A stretch of 49,415 bases of DNA from positions 1 to 49,415 of the forward strand of contig DVMT01000027.1 in the NCBI GenBank assembly GCA_018714855.1. The letters are read 5' to 3'. Both the position numbers and the translations under genes were made by a program. The DNA is from Candidatus Aphodocola excrementigallinarum (lineage in GTDB: Bacteria > Bacillota_I > Bacilli_A > RF39 > UBA660). Position 1 is the first letter of the stretch, and each line of letters starts with the position of its first letter. This document shows, piece after piece, positions 19,701 to 27,536 of this stretch. Under the pieces are notes generated by a model. It had not been told where the DNA came from. It made no database searches and saw nothing but the letters and a program-made list of their open reading frames with translations.

Positions 19701-21410
19701 ATCATTAATAAAATCCTGACTTCTTACCATCTTAAAAGAATCAGTTATAACAAGATAAATCTTATCAAATGAATGAGGATTTAAATCCCTTTGGTTTGAC
19801 GCTTCTTTTCTCGCGTTAAATATCTTTTCTAGATATGAACAAACTATGTTATATTCCTCACTTTTAGAAGCAAATAAACGAATCGTTTTATCATCGTCAA
19901 AACAGTGTGGTAAATTCTTTATGTTTTCCCAAGTGTTTTTCTTATCATTATCAGTTAAAATAACTATTTTCAAATCTATATAACTATGGAAAGTTATTAT
20001 CTGAAACAAAAGTTTCTTCAAATAATCACTTCTATTATCATACTGACCAATTATAGAAGATATATAATTATCCATAAAAGAATATACAACAGGAACGTTT
20101 TTTAGTATCTTTGGCTCACGACTTAACTTATCCGCAACATCTTTAAGTTCATCTTCAACCATAGAAAATGACTCTTCAGGATAAGTTATTTTAAGCTTCA
20201 TAGGATAACTCCCAAAACCTAAACTGACTTTTAAAAAGTCTTCATCTTCTATTCTTTTTTGCCATAATACCGTTTCTTTATCAAGTATTATTTTGTTACA
20301 AGTAAGTAAATTAGGATAATTACGATTTAAAATATCAGTTTGATTATTTAATTCATCAATAATTTGCTTTCTTTTACCCTCAATATACTTAGTGTATTTA
20401 TCTATTCTTTCCTGTTCTTTTTTCTTTCTTCTTTTATTTTCAAACTTTCTTGTAATGGTTGGCCATAAAAGCGTCGATGCAACCATTGCAATAGACATAA
20501 CTATAGAAGGAAGTGCAGAAAGCATAGATGAATTACCACTTCTTAAATTTGCAATCGAAGTAAATGCCATAACCATTGATGACATACTCATAGTAAGCAT
20601 TGGTCCAACAGTTAAAATAACTGGCATATCTTGCTCTGGTTCTTTAGCAGGTGGAGCATCTATTTTTATTTCCTTTTCATTTAATTCAGATACAAAGCGG
20701 GGTGTTTTATGAAAATAATCATCATCTTTATACCACTTCATATCAATGTCTTCATCAGCTTCATTAAAACTATCTTCCACGTTATCATAATTAACCGTTG
20801 TAAGACCATTTACCATTAAACTATTACCATAATAATAAATGTTTAACTTAGCATTATACTGATACTTCATATAAACTATCTTTAAACCATTTATAAAGAT
20901 AACGTCTCCATACTCTAAAGCCTTTTTATCAAAAACCCTTAAATTATTTACATAAACACCATACCTATTAGAAGTAGCATATAAAAAATATTTACCGTTT
21001 TCAAAGACTAACTTTGCCTGATTCTGATCTAATCTATTAAATACAACGTTATTGTTGTTAGTACTACCGATAGATATAACAGGAGTTTGATTGGGATTAA
21101 CATAATAATCCACCATCTTATCATCATAAGAAGGAGCAACATAAATTAACATAGATTCATTAGTAGACGCATTTCTAACAGTATAAAAAGAGTATTCCTT
21201 TAAATCAAAAGCCGCTATATAATCATTATTAAAAACACAATAAAACTCCTGATTACTAATAAGCCTCCAAAGCCCATTTTCCTCAGTTATATTAAGTAAA
21301 TTAACCTCTTTACCAGCATCATCATAATCAGTAACCCAAAAGTTACCAGATGGCTCATCTGGTATATTTATACTTCTTATTCTATCCCTTTTTATTAATG
21401 AAACCCGCAT
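16752..21410 (-). CDS. essC: Type VII secretion protein EssC (FHA-like N-terminus, FtsK/SpoIIIE ATPase domains)
   Basis: 1552 aa; FHA-like start, TM pair ([23 protein letters not shown]...), [38 protein letters not shown], second P-loop [18 protein letters not shown], degenerate third domain. Confidence 0.95.
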   Translation of the reverse strand: [1552 protein letters not shown]

Positions 21411-21425
21411 TTTTACTCCTCCGTT

Positions 21426-21737
21426 TTACTTGACTTGATCATTTATATTAGTAAATTCAAAATTTCCTTTAAATAATTCATAATCCGTTAATTTATCATA
21501 TAGTTTAAAGGCTTCATCATCTGTAAAACCAATATCACTTATATATGCCGAAAAATTAGCTGATAAGTTACTCATTTTTTCGTTATATTCTTTATAACCA
21601 TTACCATCCCAATGTTCATTTTTATCTAAATCATTCACAATATTCTTAATATTATTAATACACGTTAACAACTCATTAGAAAAATAATTAAAGTAATCAT
21701 AAAGTTCTAATATTGTATTATAATCCATCTGTTGCAT
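21426..21737 (-). CDS. WXG100-like small protein
   Basis: 103 aa helical; EHWDGNGYKEYNEKMSNL, just upstream of essC. Confidence 0.6.
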   Translation of the reverse strand: MQQMDYNTILELYDYFNYFSNELLTCINNIKNIVNDLDKNEHWDGNGYKEYNEKMSNLSANFSAYISDIGFTDDEAFKLYDKLTDYELFKGNFEFTNINDQVK

Positions 21738-21748
21738 AACTAATCACC

Positions 21749-22033
21749 TCAATCCGTTATAGGTTTATCATATGATTCTTTTAAAGCATCATATATGTCA
21801 TAAACTTTACTCAAAAAAGTATAATAATTATTAAGTTCACTTTCATATTTTTTTAAATCAACCAAAACATCATCATATTTTTTTAAAAAACTAGTCGCAT
21901 CATCACCTTGCCAACTTTGATTAACTACATCTAAATAAAGCTTGATTAGATTTATATTATCACTGATTTTATCTATGTTTTCTTTTATTGATGTAGCATC
22001 TTGGTTTAACTTATCAGATACAGCTATCTTCAC
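21749..22033 (-). CDS. WXG100 family protein
   Basis: VNQSWQGDDATSFLKKYDDVL. Likely start is the GTG after GGGAGGTTAGTA rather than the track start at 22051. Confidence 0.75.
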   Translation of the reverse strand: MKIAVSDKLNQDATSIKENIDKISDNINLIKLYLDVVNQSWQGDDATSFLKKYDDVLVDLKKYESELNNYYTFLSKVYDIYDALKESYDKPITD

Positions 22034-22110
22034 ACTACTAACCTCCCTCACAAAAAAAATGTTAATTATAACATTCTTTTGTCAAAGAGTTTAATAACTC
22101 TTTTAACTAT
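22026..22110 (-). repeat. Duplicated intergenic hairpin/RBS module, copy 1
   Basis: Minus strand AAGAGTTATTAAACTCTTTGACAAAAGAATGTTATAATTAACATTTTTTTTGTGAGGGAGGTTAGTAGTGTG; matches copy at 24303-24385. Confidence 0.75.
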
Positions 22111-23651
22111 TTATTTATAATTTCTTTTACACTAACCCAATTATTTGATGAAGCATTTGTGTTATTTAAATTTATAGCAACTTGTGCTTCATTAACATCA
22201 TATTTTTCACAGAATTCTCGAAATGACATATTACTTGCAAGTTCTGCATTTGAAACATTACCATTTTCATTTATCACAGCAAAACCTCTAACATTAGGAT
22301 TATTATCAATATATTGTGAAATGATTTCATTTGCAGTTTTATTAATAGATGGCCTTTGAGTTTCAGTAGTAGTAACTTTATCATTAGAAGAATTAATTTT
22401 AACTTGTTCTGTTGCTAATTCTTCCTGATTTTCATTTAATTCATTAACGCTTATCCAAGCTTGAGAAGTACCATTTTTATCAGATACGTCAACCGCAACT
22501 CTTCCTATATCAACACCATACTTTTCGCAGTATTCTTGTAGTGATAAGCCATCCGCTCTTTCAATATTGGATACCGTACCATCTTCATTTACTATAGCAA
22601 AACTTTTAAATTTTGAATTATCACTATTAACATATTTATTAATTAAATTACGTGTATCTCTTGCATTAACTGCATCAGCTGCTGACATATGTCCTTTGCT
22701 GACATCAAAATTACCAACTGAAGAACCAATCCTTATATCTGGATATTTAACCTCTTCAACTTTTGCGTTGCTTGCTAATTCATCATCTGAAACTCTGCCA
22801 GGTACCTTTGAAACATTTAATGCAGAATTAGTTTTATCTATTAAAATAAGTTCTGGCATAGTTGACTCTTGACTAGAATAGCCTGATGGACTACCACCGT
22901 TAGCAACGTTAGTACTTGAATAAACTGCTTTTAAAACATTTATTATTTCACTCCATTTATTTAAAATTATAGAATTGTTTTCTTTCATATAATGAAAAAT
23001 TTGATTAATTACATTTTTAAGAATTACAATAACATCGTTATCACATGAATATATATAACCGCTTTCAAACTCATCTATATATTTTGATTGTAATTCACGT
23101 GATAAATCCTCAAAATCATTATAATAGTTTTCGATTTTATCAATATTATAAATCCTATTATCTGTTGAAGAAGATGATAAAGAACCAGGATTTCCTTTTA
23201 AAGCATATCTATTAAAGATATCTATTAATTTCTGTTTTAATTCATTTTTTTTGTTTAAGGCATTGTTATACTCTTTTTTTAAAGAAGCATGCGTACGTCT
23301 TTGATTAGCATCATCATATTGTGCAGCATAAGGAGCACTTGTTTGTAAACTATTACTATTTTCAAAATTATAAAGTGCCATCTTCTTTTCACCAGAAATT
23401 ACCGCTTGCTTTTTATATTCATCTAAATTTGGTAGTGCATCAATACAGTTTTGTAAATACACTCTAAAATCATTAATAAACATTTCTTGACTAGCAATAG
23501 CATCTACTATTACGCTTTTGGTTATGCCAGTCCAAAAAGAATCTTTTAAATTGGAATTCAAATCGAAAAGTTTGTTAAAAAATTTGTCTAATGTTAACAA
23601 GTATTCTAAATCTTCTAAAACGCTATTTTTACTTACATCCTCTAATTTCAT
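22107..23651 (-). CDS. T7SS-locus protein with helical N-terminus and two tandem homologous C-terminal domains
   Basis: 514 aa, SFWTG near the N-terminus; repeats NLINKYVNSDNSKFKSFAIVNEDGTVSNIERADGLSLQEYCEKYGVDIGRVAVDVSDKNGTSQAWISVNEL and EIISQYIDNNPNVRGFAVINENGNVSNAELASNMSFREFCEKYDVNEAQVAINLNNTNASSNNWVSVKEI. Confidence 0.7.
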   Translation of the reverse strand: MKLEDVSKNSVLEDLEYLLTLDKFFNKLFDLNSNLKDSFWTGITKSVIVDAIASQEMFINDFRVYLQNCIDALPNLDEYKKQAVISGEKKMALYNFENSNSLQTSAPYAAQYDDANQRRTHASLKKEYNNALNKKNELKQKLIDIFNRYALKGNPGSLSSSSTDNRIYNIDKIENYYNDFEDLSRELQSKYIDEFESGYIYSCDNDVIVILKNVINQIFHYMKENNSIILNKWSEIINVLKAVYSSTNVANGGSPSGYSSQESTMPELILIDKTNSALNVSKVPGRVSDDELASNAKVEEVKYPDIRIGSSVGNFDVSKGHMSAADAVNARDTRNLINKYVNSDNSKFKSFAIVNEDGTVSNIERADGLSLQEYCEKYGVDIGRVAVDVSDKNGTSQAWISVNELNENQEELATEQVKINSSNDKVTTTETQRPSINKTANEIISQYIDNNPNVRGFAVINENGNVSNAELASNMSFREFCEKYDVNEAQVAINLNNTNASSNNWVSVKEIINK

Positions 23652-23674
23652 AAGACACCTCCATTATGTTAATT

Positions 23675-24004
23675 TTATAAATTATTATTGTTGTTAGACC
23701 AAGTAGTAACTTGATTATAATTATCTATAAAGTTATTCATTTTTTTATCCGTAGTTTTATAATTATCAGCAGCTGTCTTAAGATTGTTAATACAAGGCTC
23801 TAAATATACATTAATTATATCTTCAAACAAATCACAATTCTTCTTTAAATTATCACAGAAATAATCATTTGACCCATCAAATATGTTTTTTACTTTTTTT
23901 CTTACTTGTTTTATTCCATCCATGTCATCTAAAATTTGCTTTTTTAAGTTTTTAGTTTCTTCATAAAGTTCATTTACCTGTTCATAATTAATTTCAGTTT
24001 GCAT
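23675..24004 (-). CDS. WXG100/LXG-partner-like small helical protein
   Basis: 109 aa helical protein in the T7SS operon, VKNIFDGSNDYFCDNLKK (W of WXG replaced). Confidence 0.5.
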   Translation of the reverse strand: MQTEINYEQVNELYEETKNLKKQILDDMDGIKQVRKKVKNIFDGSNDYFCDNLKKNCDLFEDIINVYLEPCINNLKTAADNYKTTDKKMNNFIDNYNQVTTWSNNNNNL

Positions 24005-24014
24005 AAAAATCCTC

Positions 24015-24305
24015 CTAACGAGTTATATTAAGCCTAGTTCCTAATTTTTCTTCGATTTGTTTAAAAATAATATCGTAATGTGATAAATAATAATGATAAA
24101 GTAACATAACATTATAAAAAGTATCAATGTAAGGATAACATCTATTAAACGCATTTAACACACTTGTTGCATCATCACCTTTCCACACAGATGATAAAGA
24201 ATCAAATCTTTCTTTTAATTGATTTGTTTTTGAATGAATGCTTTCAATGCGTTCCTTCATTTGTGCACTTAATTGTATAAATTCACTATCAGATATTAGC
24301 TTCAT
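24015..24305 (-). CDS. WXG100 family protein
   Basis: SLSSVWKGDDATSVLNAFNRC; likely start ATG (MKLISDSEF) after GGGAGGTTAGTAGT. Confidence 0.7.
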   Translation of the reverse strand: MKLISDSEFIQLSAQMKERIESIHSKTNQLKERFDSLSSVWKGDDATSVLNAFNRCYPYIDTFYNVMLLYHYYLSHYDIIFKQIEEKLGTRLNITR

Positions 24306-24385
24306 ACTACTAACCTCCCTCACAAAAGAATGTTAAAATTAGCATTCTTTTGTCAAAAAGTTTAATTATTAAACTCTTATTTTTG
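24303..24385 (-). repeat. Duplicated intergenic hairpin/RBS module, copy 2
   Basis: Minus strand AAGAGTTTAATAATTAAACTTTTTGACAAAAGAATGCTAATTTTAACATTCTTTTGTGAGGGAGGTTAGTAGTATG. Confidence 0.75.
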
Positions 24386-24667
24386 ACCTGATACTGCTCT
24401 ATCAACTGCTTGATATCTAGCAACTGTATTCTTAAGATATGTAGAACAATCAGTTATAGCTTCATAGAATTCATGAAATTTTGCAGCCAAAGTATTAAAT
24501 TCCGCTTTAGCTTGTTCAGCAGCGTCTCCACTCCATACTCCATCAGTTCCTACCTTATCCATTTCAGGCTTAATAGATTCTTCTAATAAAGATTGCATAG
24601 AACTAGCTTTTTGTCCTAACTGATCTGCTATACTACTTATTTCTGTATAAGATAATCCTGAGAACAT
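24377..24667 (-). CDS. WXG100 family (EsxA-like) protein
   Basis: 96 aa, TDGVWSGDAAEQAKAEFNTLAAKFHEFYEAI. Confidence 0.88.
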   Translation of the reverse strand: MFSGLSYTEISSIADQLGQKASSMQSLLEESIKPEMDKVGTDGVWSGDAAEQAKAEFNTLAAKFHEFYEAITDCSTYLKNTVARYQAVDRAVSGQK

Positions 24668-24677
24668 TTTATCCCTC

Positions 24678-24965
24678 CTACTTTATTGTGTTTTCTTCCA
24701 TTGCTTTTTGGTATGCGTTACCTACTTGGATTAAATATGATCCAACTTCATCAATTGTTTGTTGCAACTTATTCATTACTTGTGCTTGTTCTGTTATTTC
24801 ACTAGTATATTTTGTTGCATCATCACCTTGCCAACTTCTTTTCAAACTATCATTAAGATTTTGAATTTCACCTAATAACTTTTTGAAATCTCCAGCATAG
24901 TTTTGAATAGCAGTTCCAGTTTGTCTTGTTTTTTCATAATCAATGTTTAAACTAGTCATTGCCAT
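24678..24965 (-). CDS. WXG100 family (Esx) protein
   Basis: 95 aa, SLKRSWQGDDATKYTSEI. Confidence 0.9.
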   Translation of the reverse strand: MAMTSLNIDYEKTRQTGTAIQNYAGDFKKLLGEIQNLNDSLKRSWQGDDATKYTSEITEQAQVMNKLQQTIDEVGSYLIQVGNAYQKAMEENTIK

Positions 24966-24979
24966 AACCTTTCACCTCC

Positions 24980-25228
24980 TTATACCATCATTATTCGTGC
25001 CCCGTTTTTTATTCCGCTGTCTTTGACGTATACGTTGTTTGAATATTCCATGCCAGTGTCTATATCAAAAAAAAGATACGTTTTTTCCTTAAGTATTCCT
25101 CCAGATAATTCATGGATACTTTTTATAACGTACTTCTTTATGGTACCCATTTTCTTATTAATAGGTATAAACAAATCAAAATTTTGTTCTATAGACGGAA
25201 CTTCAATTGAAATAAGTAACTTATTCAT
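24980..25228 (-). CDS. YukD/EsaB-like ubiquitin-fold T7SS accessory protein
   Basis: 82 aa: KLLISIEVPSIEQNFDLFIPINKKMGTIKKYVIKSIHELSG...NGARIMMV, first gene of the operon. Confidence 0.85.
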   Translation of the reverse strand: MNKLLISIEVPSIEQNFDLFIPINKKMGTIKKYVIKSIHELSGGILKEKTYLFFDIDTGMEYSNNVYVKDSGIKNGARIMMV

Positions 25229-25291
25229 TCATATACGCCTCCATGTGCATAACCGTAAAAGAAGCATACCTGTCTATCTTTTACTATGTTA

Positions 25292-25320
25292 ATAATAACA
25301 TCCCCACGTCTTTCGGTCAA
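25292..25320 (-). promoter_or_regulatory. Predicted sigma-A-type promoter of the T7SS operon
   Basis: Minus strand TTGACC-17 bp-TATTAT (TTGACCGAAAGACGTGGGGATGTTATTAT), upstream of the YukD-like gene. Confidence 0.7.
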
Positions 25321-25393
25321 TATTTTCTGTCTTTTTATGGAAAAAAATGACAATTTTTGTCGTTTTTTGTCATTTTTTTATTATTTTTATTGC

Positions 25394-25420
25394 ATAAAAA
25401 AAGAAGCCTTATGACTTCTT
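25394..25420 (-). terminator. Intrinsic terminator at the end of the herA-like gene
   Basis: Minus strand AAGAAGTCATAAGGCTTCTTTTTTTATG. Confidence 0.75.
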
Positions 25421-27411
25421 TAGTACCATAATCTTGATACATCAACGTTCTGACTCATTGGTTGTGGATATGGCATTTCTAACTTAACAATTGTTGGAAG
25501 CTTGAATGCTGATCCAAACACAACACAAGTACCAGGCTGTAATCCTTTCATTTTTTCTACTATCTCATCGGTTATGAAAGGCACCATCTGTTTAATAAAC
25601 TGCACGTCTTTAGGATGCTGCATTTTAAATATTAAAAAGTTAGAGCACTGTGATAATACGGTTTCACTCATCTCTGAAGGTCTTTGTGAGATGAGTCCTA
25701 AAATAACACCGTACTTTCTTCCTTCTTTTGCAATTCTATCAAATATGTTATATCCAAGTATTTTAGTATCAGAATCTTGTTGTACGTAACGGTGTGCTTC
25801 TTCTAATATTAAGTGTACTGGAAATGATCCTCTTTGTTGAAGTTTAGACGTAAAGTCAAATAATAATTTTGCATATATCTTACATATTGTTTTTGCAAGT
25901 CTATCATCTAGATAACTTATGTTTATATTAATTATTTGAGCTCGTGCGCCATTAGGGGCCGTAATTAGCTCTTTTATAAAGGTTTGTTTATCAATGTATT
26001 TATCAACCTTAAAATACTCAGCGTATTCACCCTTAATTAAAGAGTCTAACCTTACTTTAAGTACGTTTGCTTTATCATATAGTTTATCACTTTTTAAAAT
26101 ACCTTCTGATATTAAAGCAAATTCAAATGCCTCTCTTAGGTTTTCTAAGGTAAAAGGAATCGTTCCATCTGGTAATTCTAGTTTTAAGTCATCGTTTATA
26201 AATTTCTTTATAAATTCTGTTACAAGCTGCATCTCCCCTATTTTACCTTCTTTATCAATTATTAAACATTGTCTTAAGCTTCTTATGTAACCAGGTTGTG
26301 CAATAGGTGTTTCTAAGTTTAAATCCGGTGTGTTAAAAGACGTTAATATTGCAAATATCTGGTCATGTATCTGTGATGCACTGCCGCCGGAATATAAAAC
26401 CTCTAGTATTGCTTTTGCAATTATATCGTTTTTATAAACCTTGGTTTCTTCTTCATTTCCAGAAAACACGGTAACTAATCTTAAGGCTTTTTCAATTATT
26501 GGTAATTGGGTTGGATCCTCGGCTTCAAGCAAAAGAGCAAAATCATCAACGTCTAAAAGCCATAAAGGTAATTTTATTAAAGAATTTGGATTTGTTCTTA
26601 CGTTCGTCGAATATCTTTTAAATTGAACGCTACTATTTGGAATCGATAAAGCACTTTCATACTCACCATAAGCATCAAATATAAACACGCAGGCGTTTCT
26701 TGGAGCTTGATTAGTGTTAAAGAAAATGTTTTGAAATATTCTTGCAACACCACAAGACTTACCAGAACCAGTATTTCCAAAAATAGCAAAATGGTTACTA
26801 AAAAACGTGTTAGTAGGAACGTAAGCAGGGGTATTATTATAAAGTGGCATAGTACCTATTAATACCTTTTTAAGTACGTTATTTTGATCATCTACCACGA
26901 TCATTTTAGTTTCTTCATCAGTTGCGGCAAAGCACCTATTACCAATTGATGGCTTAGTAAGTACTCCAGGAACAAACCTTACGCCTTGTATTTCTCCTAT
27001 TAACGTTATTTGTCCACTGTCCTGGTTTAAACTTATTAAGGTTCCAACTATTCTTTGGTTTGTATTAGTTACAAAAATAACATGATGATCAAGCAAATTC
27101 TTTTCAAAAGCTAAAGAAGAAGTAACTTTAATTGTTACGCTATCAACCCCAACGTTTTGTACGATACCAATTTCATTTGGCATAGGCTGATAAACTGGTT
27201 CTTGAGGCTTATCATCTTGCTTACTAGTATCTATGCTACCTACATCATCAGTTTCTACTTTCTCTTCCCTGCTTTTTTCATCTTCATTATTTTCACTTGC
27301 ATTTAAATCAGTTTTTTCCTCTTCATTTAAATCATCAGATAAAACATTATCCTCGTTTATTTCTTCAACGTCTTCAATTGTGTCTAATTCATTATCTTGC
27401 ATGTTTTTCAC
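25420..27411 (-). CDS. HerA-like (DUF87) hexameric ATPase
   Basis: HAS-barrel-like N-terminus, FGNTGSGKSCGVARIFQNIFF, VHLILEEAHRYVQQDSDTKILGYNIFDRIAKEGRKYGVILGLISQRPSEMSETVLSQC. Confidence 0.9.
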   Translation of the reverse strand: MKNMQDNELDTIEDVEEINEDNVLSDDLNEEEKTDLNASENNEDEKSREEKVETDDVGSIDTSKQDDKPQEPVYQPMPNEIGIVQNVGVDSVTIKVTSSLAFEKNLLDHHVIFVTNTNQRIVGTLISLNQDSGQITLIGEIQGVRFVPGVLTKPSIGNRCFAATDEETKMIVVDDQNNVLKKVLIGTMPLYNNTPAYVPTNTFFSNHFAIFGNTGSGKSCGVARIFQNIFFNTNQAPRNACVFIFDAYGEYESALSIPNSSVQFKRYSTNVRTNPNSLIKLPLWLLDVDDFALLLEAEDPTQLPIIEKALRLVTVFSGNEEETKVYKNDIIAKAILEVLYSGGSASQIHDQIFAILTSFNTPDLNLETPIAQPGYIRSLRQCLIIDKEGKIGEMQLVTEFIKKFINDDLKLELPDGTIPFTLENLREAFEFALISEGILKSDKLYDKANVLKVRLDSLIKGEYAEYFKVDKYIDKQTFIKELITAPNGARAQIININISYLDDRLAKTICKIYAKLLFDFTSKLQQRGSFPVHLILEEAHRYVQQDSDTKILGYNIFDRIAKEGRKYGVILGLISQRPSEMSETVLSQCSNFLIFKMQHPKDVQFIKQMVPFITDEIVEKMKGLQPGTCVVFGSAFKLPTIVKLEMPYPQPMSQNVDVSRLWY

Positions 27412-27536
27412 CCCTATTTATCTACTTTACAAAATAATTATAACATTTGTTTAAAAAAAATAAAATATTTATTTAAAACTAAGTTGACATTTATATAACC
27501 TAAATGTAATATAATAACTAGAAAAGGAGGGTTTTT

